This document shows positions 1 through 11,130 of a DNA stretch of 64,000 nucleotides, in pieces (the stretch's first letter is position 1; each line of letters begins with the position of its first letter). The translations under genes were made by a program, and so were the position numbers. Location: NCBI GenBank assembly GCA_013368315.1, contig JAACJM010000007.1:744001-808000 (forward strand), read 5' to 3'. The notes beneath the pieces are model-generated. The model did not search any database and was not told the origin of the DNA. It was given only the letters and a program-made list of their open reading frames with translations. This DNA is from Tetrapyrgos nigripes (lineage: Eukaryota; Basidiomycota; Agaricomycetes; Agaricales; Campanellaceae).

Positions 1-618
1 CCACCTCTTCCCTCCTATGCGCTCGCCTGCTCCTGAAGTCCGCTGTTCGCCTTGTCGTTTCCTCAGGTTGGAAAGCCTCCCAGTGGCTTTTCCAACTTGC
101 ACAAGTTGGGATAGTTTCCTGGCGCATGCTCTGGGGCATCTTAGGCTCCTGAACTTCCCACTCCGGGGGCTTGGTCTCGAAAACCGCCCGACGTCTCATC
201 CTCTCGGCTTCAAGCTTCGTAAGCTTTTTCCCCTCAACTCTAGACTTTTTCTCCACCACTTCCTCCTCCTCTTGTCTCTTCAACTCCATCGCACGCTGCC
301 ACATCTCCTCATCGCTCGCCAGGTATTTTGCGATGCACCGTTCTTCCTGAATCCTCTCCACGTCTTCTCGCTTCTTCTCACCCTCCTTACGTCGTTCTTC
401 ATGCCATCCGAACGCACGCTGAGCCTGGGCGTGGATTCTTGCAGCTTGAGAAAAGGTAACGACGTAGGTACCCTTGTGACAACTAGAGCATTGGTATGTG
501 CCAGGGACGGATTGAGGAGGATTGAGGTGATTACAGCGAAGGCGGCTGCACTTGTGATGGTTAAACGAAAGCGAACACGTGTCTTTGGGGGACCATGGCG
601 GATCCCTATTCTTCGTCA
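1..618 (-). CDS. Cys-motif and coiled-coil protein, partial (3' part runs off the window)
   Basis: An open minus-strand frame runs from a good 3' splice acceptor (…TGTCCCAG, + strand about 619) to the window edge, where it is still open. The N-terminal part has closely spaced Cys/His residues (KCSRLRCNH, then QCSSCHKGTY about 20 residues later), which could form a small zinc-binding knuckle. After this comes a long charged helix rich in E/K/R (for example RIQEERCIAKYLASDEEMW), which looks coiled-coil, and a basic tail. The upstream exon is unresolved: the only nearby in-phase donor would leave a 29-nt intron. I do not recognise the family. The opposite-strand ORF of 229 codons over the same bases lacks any comparable pattern and looks like its shadow. 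Confidence 0.55.
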
Positions 619-1794
619 CTGGGACAGAAAAGGAATTGTGAGTATACCAATGTTGTTCAGCGAGAGGAAAGCGTACTTTGACGAAACAGAAGTAGTGAAT
701 GAGTGAATAAGACTACAATCAAGGAAAGACAGAAAAGAATTGACGCTGAATTGTTGAAGTGAAGGAGCGATATTTAAGTGACATGAGACAGACTTGCTTG
801 AATAACCATGACGAAAAGGGGAAGGAATGGACAATGTAGCTGGCAGCTGGAAAGAAGGAATGGACGATGTAAGGGAAAGGAATGGACAATGTAGCGCAGC
901 TGGAAAGGCCCAGATTGCTGCGCAGGGCACATGTCCTGGCAGAATTTCCAAATTTGAAAAGTAGGAAGCTTCCAAGGATGATCGAGTCTGAGGCTCTGAG
1001 GCCGAGACTTATTCCATCTTGGAATTTCTGCAGAGTATATTGTAGATTTAGGGTTCCGCACAAGTGCGGGTACTCTCCGTGGTCCCAACTAGAATATGCG
1101 ACACTGGCTTATCCCATTCGAGTACAGTCCTGCCAGAGGCAGATTTGGAATTCATTCATGGCATTAGTTTTAATCAGAGACCGCGACGAATGGCATCAGA
1201 GACAAAGTCGAAAATCATAGAGGCAGGGACACCAGACCAAAGAAAAACTCGGATGCAATTAAGCAGAGCGGAGAGCAACGTATCTTGAAGGTATCTGCCG
1301 GTGACCGACGTTGAGTTTAAGACGAGGACAGTATTTAGCAAAGACATGAGGAACAAACAAAGCTGTAGTCTCCGCGAAGATGATTAGGAAGCAGCTACGA
1401 TTACGATACAGACATTGCAGGCTTGCAGCTCCATTACCTCAAGTAAATATACATATCATAATGTTTACATACAGTGTCAACGAAATATCCGACATGAGGA
1501 GTCCGAAGGGTACAGGTAGGGAAAATTTACAACATCCTCAAAGAGGTCGACCGGGTTATGCATAGGATAGGACAGACTTCAAAGCTAGAAATAGCAATAG
1601 ACTGAGCTTACAGGAAGCAACGTCAAGCAAGTAAGACATACCTATAGCTAGGACGCAGCAAGCCATAATCAGAAGGCCATCAAAAAGTCATTTGTTACAT
1701 CTATGATACAGTATGTATAAGTTATCCGGCAAGCTATGAGAGTGTCATTCAGTGCCATTGTAATAGCCACAAGAAAAATTGAAGACGCACAAAT
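619..1794. other. Gap without a supported gene
   Basis: Only short overlapping ORFs on both strands, with no consistent splice structure. It should hold the 5' exon and promoter of the gene ending at the left edge, and the 3' flank of the 788-aa gene. At about 830-895 there is a short imperfect repeat of a GGAATGGAC(A/G)ATGTA unit. Confidence 0.5.
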
Positions 1795-4327
1795 TCATGA
1801 GACCGAGTTTGTCACATCCATCTCTACGTCAGTTTCTCCTTCGGCGTCAGCATCTTGATGACCATTCGGCCCACGTCGCGATAAAGAGGGAAGATTACCG
1901 CCAACACTTCTTGATACGTTTGGCTGCGTCCCTGTACTGCGCGGATCCGCAATGAGTTCAAACCCCTCGTGCGAGGCACTGACATTGTAAGCATTAGCCA
2001 GCTCCATCGCACCCGGGTCTCTCTCTGCTTCACTTCTACTTGCACTTCCACGACGAGAAAAACTCCCAGGTGAAGCTATCATCCTAGGTATGGATCCTCT
2101 CGACATCGACGGCTCCTCTCCTGGTTCAGTGGACCCAGCTTGCCTTCCATCTTCATTCCTCCTCTTCGTAGATGTCGACTTCACACGAGGTTTTTTCACC
2201 AACTTCGTCGTCGTAGAAGATGTCGTATCCACACTTTGCTCTCTCATCGTTTCCTTCCCTTTCCCTTTCGCAACCTGATCTGCTTGATCTGCGAGGACAT
2301 CCAACGCGCTCGGTACTCTGCCAACGTCTCTTGGAGCACTTTCCGCCGCTACCGCCAGAGATTTCGAAGAGGATGAGATTTTTCGCTTCTTTGGAGGTAG
2401 ATCTACACCTGGGTCGTTGAAAGCAGCTTGCCGCTTCTTCTCTTCTCCTCGTGCATGATCCATGATTTGGGAAGATGACGCAACAGCCCCTTCTCCATTC
2501 CCCATCATACTCCTCGCAGCATCCAGGAGCGAGTCCATCGGTGTAGGTGGGTTGTGCCTCTGAACAGCAGCTGGAGCAACGCTAGCGCTAGCAGTCCCTG
2601 CAATCTCTTTTCGTGGGGCAGCATGTGCATGGGGAAGCGTAGGCGCAGGTTGTTGAGCATTAACTCCTGGGGCACTCGGATTCCCGGCATACAGAAACGG
2701 TTTCGGTGCCGCTGATTTCTTCTGGTGTTTCGAGGTACCGTTTATAGTACCAGGGCTGACGTTGACGATGGTCAGCCCATCTGCAGACTCACTCCGGTGC
2801 CAACCATCGTTCTTATTCCGATAATACTTTGTCGTCGCCGATTTCCCTGTCTCCATCGTTTCTCGGTCCTGTTGTTCCTTCCTTTTCGCTTTCTCCTGTT
2901 CTGCTTCGATAATCCCAGCTACGACAGATGAACGTTCTCGTCCTATTTTCCGTGCTGCAAGTAATAAATGCTCGGTTCGTGCATCGGAAGTGAGAGAGCT
3001 TGTTCGGACGGATTTGATTTTGTCGGGTTTATCTGAGCGTGGATTGGGATTTCTGATTGTCTTTCCTGGGCTATCAAAGGGTTGAGGTTGTGAGGTAGAG
3101 TGCTGTGGTTGTGTGGGAGCGAAACGAAGGAGATGTTGGTATATTGCGGGAGTGGTGGGTTTGTTGGGTGGTGTCGTGTCGATGGGATGAGTAGATGTGG
3201 AGGGGGAGGGGGAAGTGCGTGGTTTTGATGGACCAGTATGTATATTCGGTGCTGGGGCGAGAACCAGAGTTGATGTACTGGCACCGTTTTCGCCTATTGC
3301 TTTCCCGTTGATAGATACTGGTACGGGTGGAGGTGCATCGTCTTTCTCGGGTTCTTCTGGTTCCTTGTCCTTCTCTCGTTTACGTTTTCGGGAAAGTCTA
3401 TGACGTTGGGTCGCAAATGCTGCGGCACCGCTTGACGCAGGATATGGAAGGGAAGCAAGGTATGTGGAGGGATATGCTAGACTTATTGGTGTTGATCCAG
3501 CAGGGAAGGGCTGCAGAAGCAATAATGGTTTCAGCTTGGACATCTCGTTTTCCAAGGCAACTAATCGAGAAGCTGTCTCGTACTCCTGTAAAGAATTTGA
3601 GCAATGAAACAGAGATTAACATTATTCAACGACGTACTCTTTGACGCAGTCCAGCATTTTCTGATTGAAGCATAGCTATTACTCGTTCCAAATCCTGCAA
3701 GTTGAGTTAGACCTTTTGTAGAAGGGGAATGCCACCTCCAACCTCATTCTTAGTGCCATAATGACCCCTTCTGTGCCTCTGCGAAACTAGCGCTTCTGCA
3801 GATCTCTCCCAACCTTCTTTCTCCGACAACCATCTCGCTCTTTCTTCGTCTGCGCTTTGTTTCAAGAAATCCCTCTGAGTAGTGAGCTCTGATATGACAG
3901 TAGCTTGCTCAACAATCTGAGATGTGCTGGGTCTCGAGGGCTCTGTGAGACGAATGACCTACGTAAACGGAAAGATCATTCATTCAGGACTCGTATGCCA
4001 AAATACATACGCATATACACGCACCATATCTGCGAGTTCCCTCTCCTTAGGATTCAAAGAAGAAGAATTTCCCTCGTTTAAGAACCCCAGCTCGTCAAGT
4101 CTGTTACGGAACCGAGATACTTCTTCGTCTGCAATGGGTTCGGGTGAGTCGGTATCCGCGTTGGAAGTAAATGCTACTCCAGAGTTATGGAAAGGGACAT
4201 CATGGGCTAGAGGTGCGGGAGAGGGAGACATTGTGTGCAGGATATCTGAAAGCGCCAGCGCCGGCGGCGGGACGTCCATGTTCGAAAAGATAGACTCGAA
4301 TCCGCCACGACCCAAGGAAGCGTGCAT
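1795..4327 (-). CDS. Coiled-coil/disordered nuclear-type protein, 788 aa
   Basis: Four exons fit in phase: 4327-4025, 3958-3743, 3694-3638 and 3585-1795. The three introns are 66, 48 and 52 nt and all are phase 0. The first 190 residues carry a predicted coiled coil (for example QIVEQATVISELTTQRDFL and DLERVIAMLQSENAGLRQR). The rest is Ser/Pro/Thr-rich and probably disordered, with basic clusters that look like nuclear localisation signals (SRKRKREKDKE, PPKKRKI). The start at 4327 is the first ATG in frame. A 5' UTR intron ending just before it (…CTGTTTTAG) is possible. I recognise no catalytic domain. A nuclear scaffold or regulatory role would be inference only. Confidence 0.75.
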
Positions 4328-4732
4328 TACCTAAAACAGGCGTGACCTTCGCGACGAGATCACGTTCCTCACTTATGGTCACGAGCTTCACTTTGCCAGC
4401 GGCGCCGCTTTGGCCTCGGGACCGACCAGTCGGCCTGGGGTGGGTCTGAGACTCTGAGTATTGAGCGGTGAGGGTCAGCGGGTTCCAAAAAATCCGGTAG
4501 AATCATCTGAGTACGCAGCTCTAACTTGCAAGTAGATAAGCCATCTCGAACTTCAGTACTTGCACTGTGCAAACCCTATTGAAATATTAAAACATGTCAC
4601 TGGGTCGTTAAGCTAGAGGTATATTTATAAACGAGTGTGGGGTAATAGGCCCCAAGGGAAGGAGGACGACCCGTCAGGGTACAACAAACAACAGAGACAC
4701 AATACAAAATGACACAGTCCACCAGAAAGAAA
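4328..4732. other. Intergenic: 5' flank of the 788-aa gene and 3' flank of the first mannosidase
   Basis: Short shadow ORFs only. A 67-codon minus ORF (4369-4572) does not join in frame to the downstream start, so it is probably leader sequence. Confidence 0.4.
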
Positions 4733-7265
4733 TCAATAATCTTTCCCCAATCTCAGGACCTGATGTCGACGTCCAGCCACTCTAGAATTCTGGGACACAG
4801 ATTTGTCAATCTGAGCAGGCGTTGCAGATTCGCATCCGGTCGGCATTCCATTACATTGGTCGCTCCAGCTAGGAGCCTTGAAAGGATGGGCTTCGGTGTT
4901 GAAGACGTCTGTGATAGAACAGTCCTTACTTTCCTTAGATTCCGAGAGAAGCAGAGCTGCGACACTCACATTCGTCCAAACTAATATGCTCGGGATCATC
5001 AAAAGTGAGGTATCTGCAAAATGATTCAAATTAGTCCCAGCACTAAGTAAAGCCCAGCCAATCAGTATCGAGTATACTCACAAATACTTCAACGTCTCCG
5101 CAAACCAAAAACTCTCCATCCTATCAATCCTCGGCGTATGGATCGAATTATCTTGTACATTTCCCAACCCAGAATAGGCATCGTTTGCTGTCAAATACTC
5201 TTGAAAGTGATCTAAAACTTGAGCAGCTCTGTCGAGGTATTTGGTATTGCCAGTAGCACGCCACGCATAAAAGTTGGATTCCATAACTTCAGGACGGAGG
5301 ATGTATGAAGAGGTGGTTATGTAGAAACCGTTCTGTTGATAGAAAGCTTGGTCGGAAGGGGTAGGAGTTGGACCACCTGTGTAGCCTCCATCAGAAGATG
5401 TCCAAGCAAAGGATTCGGGACCGATGCCGGTGCTAGGTGTCCAGAGGTCAGTTGTCGTCCCTAGGATTAGAAGCTTCCTACGTACCCAGTGCTAGCATAG
5501 GTATTCCAGCAACCCTCAACAAGATCAAGACCGTGGTTGACAATCGTGTCGTTATTGAGGAGCTTCCCTCCTGGAACAACGCCTATCGGTTACTCCAGAC
5601 CCCAAGTGAGGTAAAATGTGTACACTCACCCATAATCCAATTTCCTCCATGAAAACAAGCAAGGTGTGACCCTACGTGGACCCGACGACCTTGCGAATCA
5701 ATATCCCCAAGGTATACGTGGTCGCCCACAGTTGAGGTCTACATAAACAGCATCGTCAGCAAATGACCTGCGTCCAGTCAAAACTATCAAAGAGGAGAGC
5801 GAAACCTCCCTCACCATGAGCAGATGATTAATGGAAGAATCGACAGCAGCCAACCAGAGGTTGGTCCAAAATTGGTCGTCGGTGTTCGTTAATCTTGGGT
5901 ACTTGATTAGATATTCCAGGTAGCTGTCAGATCCTCCACCCCAGGACTGTGAGATTCGTGAGCATTGAATAGACCATAAATTTCAAGGGAGGTGATATTC
6001 AAAGAAATCACTCACTACATAGCCGCCAACGGGAGAACCTGTATTAGGATTGATGCTCTGAGCAGGTAGACCTGCAAGCGTTCTGTGAGCACAAAATACT
6101 CAGGATATTTAGGACAAATCTCACCTGGTAAAGGAGCAGGCTAACAGAACAAGCGGCCCATGAGTACAACATTTGTTGAAGAACGCGGACGTCAGGCAAC
6201 TCACGTTACTAGCAACACGTCTGGCCGCTTTTTCAGCGAACTGAATGTACTTTTGATTGCCAGTATATTTGCTGAGAGCCCACCATTCCATCGTGAGCTA
6301 CAAGATCAACGCTAAGACCAACGTATAGTCCAGATGAGATGTAAACGTACTGTGCCAGCTTCAGCAATATTGGACTGTAATACGTTGAATGAATTAAACA
6401 CCTTCACGCCCTTGTCCTGAGGGTACTCACATTCTCTTTCTGAGGAGTATTACTGCTAAAGTCAATATGACCAAATGGAATATCGTTGTTCTGGACGAAG
6501 AACATCAACATCATGGAACAGGATGATATAAAGAAGAACTATTCACCCCAACCCATGCAAATGACAGTTTGTCTCCCAACTGACTGGCTTTGTCGACAAG
6601 AGCAGGGTAGCGCTTGTCAGTCAATTCGTAGGTGCTCAGCAGACCGCCTATGTATCTGATCGTACTCTCGAACACGCTAAAGGAAATTGACCCATTAAGA
6701 GGATGTTTGAGAAGATAAAGGCTTCTTCGTCTACCTGACACTATCTGAGGTCTTGGATTTGCTGAACTCGATTTGAGAGGTAAAGTTGATGGCTTCTTCT
6801 AGATATTGCTATGTCATAGGTTACTCTTAGTCCTACAAGATTGAACAAAACGCGCATGTAGCTCACATCGAGGCCCATGATCGCCTAAACGAAACGTTTT
6901 CAAAAATTGGACAAGTCAGAAAATCAGGAAACGCACCATGGTGTCCATCGCGTCAACAATGCTTGCACCCCATCCGTTACGACTGTCAGAGAAGCTTTGG
7001 CTCAGTGGCGTATATTCGTCATGGCCGAATGCATGTTTCCTGTGCAGATAGTAAGTCAACGACGCGTTTATGCCCGACACCTGATGTCAAAAAGCGGGTT
7101 TACGCACTTGTACGCTTCGTAACTACGAATAAAGGTGTTCCTTACTTGTTCTCGATTTGCTTGGGCATCGGTAGGTAAGGCGAGGCCGCTCTTCTGAACA
7201 TTACCACCAAGGACACCAGACGCGAGGCCGAGAAAGAGGATGCACGGGGGTTTGAGGTAGACCAT
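4733..7265 (-). CDS. Secreted class I mannosyl-oligosaccharide 1,2-alpha-mannosidase (GH47), copy A
   Basis: A GH47 enzyme, which removes alpha-1,2-linked mannose from N-glycans. About 16 exons join in phase into about 540 aa, close to the usual family length. The protein begins with a hydrophobic signal peptide (MVYLKPPCILFLGLASG) and has no later membrane anchor, so it is secreted or in the ER lumen. Family motifs in order: RNGWGASIVDAMDTM, FESTIRYIGGLLSTYEL with the conserved catalytic Glu, GGGSDSYLEYLIK with the catalytic Asp, the Cys pair in LACFHGG and EGCWNTY, RPEVMESNFY, ESFWFAETLKYLYL, and the calcium-binding Thr in FNTEAHPF. The C-terminal tail after EAHP is unique to this copy. All joins are intact, so it looks functional. 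It is the downstream-most of three tandem paralogues. Confidence 0.93.
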
Positions 7266-7985
7266 CGCGCAGGAATCAAAAGAATGGAAGGGTTTAAAGA
7301 ATGAAAGTGGTCAGTACTCGAGCACTCAAGACCAAGAAGGAGAGAAGAGGACCGATCTAACCAGGCAGCATTCACAAGTTGGCTTTATTAGTTACATTGA
7401 AGTTGGGATCCATTGATCGGTTCCACACAAAAGGGGTGCTCCACTATCATGCTTGATGTCAACGGTGCTGTTCATAACGAGAAATACAAAGAAATTAGCT
7501 GAAGGCAAGAATACAGTGGAGAAGCAGAAAGAGGTCAACAACGCTGAGGTAAGATCGCGGACGCGACAATAATATAGTTCGTGCTCTTGTTGCAGGCCAA
7601 TTTCTCTTCGGTCCAACACTACTCATGCAGCTAAGCTGAGGATTATCTATGTCTTATCCTATACAAAACTCGAAAGTACATGCTATATCAATCATTCATG
7701 TACCGTAATCTAATATCCTTCCGACACCACTTCCGATGCATGGGGAAAGCTTGGATCATGCAGCGAATCTGTCAAGCACGGGGATGCCTATCAGATCTCT
7801 ACTTAGAGATGATGATTAACTCTTGGGTCTAGGCCAAATGATGGACTGCCGCTGCTCCTCCTAGTCATCCGAGGCGTCCGACTTACGGTGCCCATGACAT
7901 ACGAGCGCAGACGCCCTCCTTACGAGAAGGGTCCAGAATTGATCTGTAGCGCGGTACTGCGGTACTGATACAGCGCCCCAATGCC
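7266..7985. other. Intergenic between mannosidase copies A and B
   Basis: Holds the promoter of copy A and the 3' flank of copy B. No convincing ORF is present. A short duplicated GCGGTACTG stands near 7950. Confidence 0.5.
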
Positions 7986-10573
7986 TCACGCATCCTTTTG
8001 AGAGAACCGGGGGGACAGTAAACCCAAAACACTCCCCCAAATATCCTGAACGACAATGGTGATAGGCCGGGGAAGGAGATCCTCCTCCATAATCGGCATG
8101 AAAGACTCTGATTGTTGTTCCGCGAGCGCTAGGTCAATTGTTCCAGATCCATAGGAAGCAAGAGGAGCAGGAGCTTCAAAGGGATGGGCCTCAGTGTTGA
8201 AGACGTCTGCGAAAGGCAAAAAGCGTTTGATATTATGGACGAAGTGCGTAAGAACAGCGGGGTACATACATTTGTCCAAACTGACGTGTTCCGGATCGTC
8301 AAACGTGAGATATCTGTGCAAAAAATTGTCTTCTCAGCTCAGGCTCTACCAGCAAGAAAAAAAGGCCGATGTATGTACTCACAAATACTTCAACGTCTCT
8401 GCAAACCAGAAACTCTCCGTGGAATCTATGAAATTATCTGTAGCACCCGAATCATCATTCATATTGACCAGCATAGCGTAAGACCCGTTGAATTTCAGGT
8501 ATTTTTCAAAACTAGCCAACGTCTGAGCCGCTCGGTCGATGTACTTGCGGTCGCCGGTAGCACGCCAGGCGTAAAAGTTGGACTCGAGGACTTCAGGACG
8601 CATGCCATAGTCTGAAAAGAGGGTATAGAACCCGTGTTTTTGGTAGAATTCCAGTTGTACATGAGAAGGCTTGGCCTTGCCTATGAAGCTACCGTTGACA
8701 CCACCAGATCTCCAGGCAAAAACTTCTGGGCCAATGCCAGTGCTAATCATGCAGGGAGAGTCGACTCAGTTTCTGATTCAAAGGCAAGAGATAAAGTGAA
8801 GCAACGTACACAGAACTGGCGTAGGTATTCCAACAAGCCTCCGTCAGATCAAGACCATGTTGGACTATAGTCTCATTGTCACTCAATCTTCCGCCTGTGA
8901 AGTTGTGTCAGAGCAACTAAATGAAGATCTGAACACGCCACTCACCCATTATCCAGTTCCCGCCATGAAAACATGCAAGGTGTGAGCTAACATGCCGTAG
9001 TCGACGCTCGTGGTCATAACTCCCCAGGTAAACATGGTTGCCAACATCCGAAACCTGAGGATGCGCAACATTGTGATTAGAACCAGATAGCAACTTCCCT
9101 GAACGAGTGACGGGTATATTATATGATTATTAGGAGTACTCACACTTCGCAAATGCTTGATAGACGAATCAACCGCTGTCCTCCAAGAGTCACCGTACCA
9201 CGCGTCGTCGGTATTTGCCAGTCTTGCAAACTTGATGAGGTATTCAAAGTAGCTGTCAGATCCTCCTCCCCACGTCTGTTAAGAGGGTAAAAAGATTGAG
9301 AAGGTTTTCATGGTCGTTAAATAAGCACACTCACGACATATCCTCCAACAGGGACACCAGTGTATGGGTCAATTCCTAGGGCTGGGAGACCTAAGGGACA
9401 ACTAAGTTGGCATTTTGCGCAAAAAAGGGTTCAGAAGGTGTTTTTTACCTGGCAAAGGGGCGACCTGGAGGGCACAAGATCAACCAATACAAAGAGTACG
9501 GAAAATGCGGAAGCTTACATTAGTACCGACTCGCTTTGCGGCGTTCTGGGCCAGCTGCCAGTACTTCAAGTTGCCCGTATATTTGCTTAGGAGATACCAT
9601 TCCAACGTGAGCTATCGATTTTTTAGAGCGCTGATACTTTGTGATAATAGGGAGAACAACGCACACTGCCAGCTTCGGCGATGTTTGACTGAAAGAACAT
9701 GGGTAAGAACGGCATCCAACCTAAACTTGGAGAGGCCATACAATATCATAGTCAGGATCAGGATCAGGAGTATCCGTCGTAAAGTTCATATGGCCATGAG
9801 GTATGTCACTCTCCTACGGTGAAAATTAGCACAAGTCTTGCAAGTCTGAATGGAGAGAGGAATGCGCACAATCCACGCCTTTGCCAATTTGTCTGCCAGC
9901 TGCTGAGATTTTTCAACCAGAGCCTGATGTCGTCTTCCCGTCAATTCATAGACGCTCAACAGACCGCCGAGGTAACGAATAGTGCTCTCGAACACACTGC
10001 AGGAAAGAATTCGTGAAATGACGTATGGAATATGGAATGAGCATAGCTTGCCTGACGCTGTCATTAGTCTTGGATTGACTGAAATTGATGTTGGAAGAGA
10101 ATTGAATGGCTTCGTTGAGGTAGCCCTACTCGTCTAAGTTAGACGAAAGATTAAGGCACAGATGTACGTCCTACTCACATCGAGGTCCATGACCCACTGT
10201 AGACATGCAATCAGAGTCAGAAAGTGAGGTAGGCTGCAGGAAACGCACCATAGTGGACATGGCATCGATTATAGTCGCACCCCAACCATTCCGACTATCA
10301 CTGTAATTCTGCATCATTGGCATTAGCTCGTCATGTCCCCAGGCGTATCGTCTGAAAATACAGATAGGTCAAAATAAGCAGCGGTGTGAAAACGCCTGGT
10401 ACTCACCTGTATGCCTCGTAACTAGTGATGAACATATCTTTGACGCGATCACGGTTTGCTTTAGCATCGGAAGGTAAGGAAAGACCGCTTTTTTGGATAT
10501 TGCCGCCGAGAACAGTTGATGTAGACGAGGAAAGAGCAAGAAGGAGGGCGGTGGTAAGTCGTAGTCGAACCAT
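7986..10573 (-). CDS. Secreted class I mannosyl-oligosaccharide 1,2-alpha-mannosidase (GH47), copy B
   Basis: The same family and intron layout as its two neighbours. The start ATG at 10573 opens a signal peptide (MVRLRLTTALLLALSSSTST). The mature enzyme keeps RNGWGATIIDAMSTM, FESTIRYLGGLLSVYEL (catalytic Glu), GGGSDSYFEYLIK (catalytic Asp), ACFHGGNWIMG, RPEVLESNFYAWRATGD, ESFWFAETLKYL and FNTEAHPFEAP. A DPDPDPDYD acidic stretch encoded by a TCAGGA repeat sits in the loop after HMNFTTDTP. The last intron interrupts the codon before VFNTEAHP, as in copies A and C. No frameshift or stop was found across the joined exons, so it is predicted active. The tail differs from copy A and ends in PRFSQKDA. 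Confidence 0.92.
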
Positions 10574-11130
10574 GCGGTACACGCTGGAGGAGGGACTGGA
10601 TAAATTAAGGGGCGCCGTCGAGAACGTTTTGCGTTCCTACACCTTCGTCTTCTATGTACTTCTGAGACTTTATAACGGCGGAAGCGGATCAAAATTTGAC
10701 ATGGACTGAAAAGACCTTCTGTGACTTATGTAATGGTCAGAAACTGGACGACTTCTGACAACCAGGATAGCTTTTAAGCATGGCATCGACAGTTCTTCTT
10801 CTGCTCACTGATTCGAGTATGTCTTTTTTTGACTGTCATAGATGAAGCCGAGAAAGAGGGTGCACGACGGTCTGACATCATGGAACGGTGGTCATGAGAA
10901 CAACATGAGAATTTACCGAGTGAAGAAAGTACAAGTTGACACACACAACAATAGCAAGATCAGGGAATGATAAAGGAAAGGCGTAGGATAACTCTGCGAC
11001 GATACTAAATATCATACAAAAGTCAAAGTCCCTAGTCTGAAAGAAAGCGACAGTTCAAAAGATAGTTGTAGTTGGTCCATGGTCTGGGCAAAACTACCCC
11101 CTAATAAACGTCCTTGAGATATCGAAGTCC
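10574..11130. other. Intergenic between mannosidase copies B and C
   Basis: Promoter of copy B and 3' flank of copy C. No supported gene. Confidence 0.5.

Noticed and set aside
17..706. 229-codon plus-strand ORF at the left edge
   Set aside because: The opposite strand holds a charged coiled-coil frame with a Cys motif and a splice acceptor. The plus frame has no family features and looks like its shadow.
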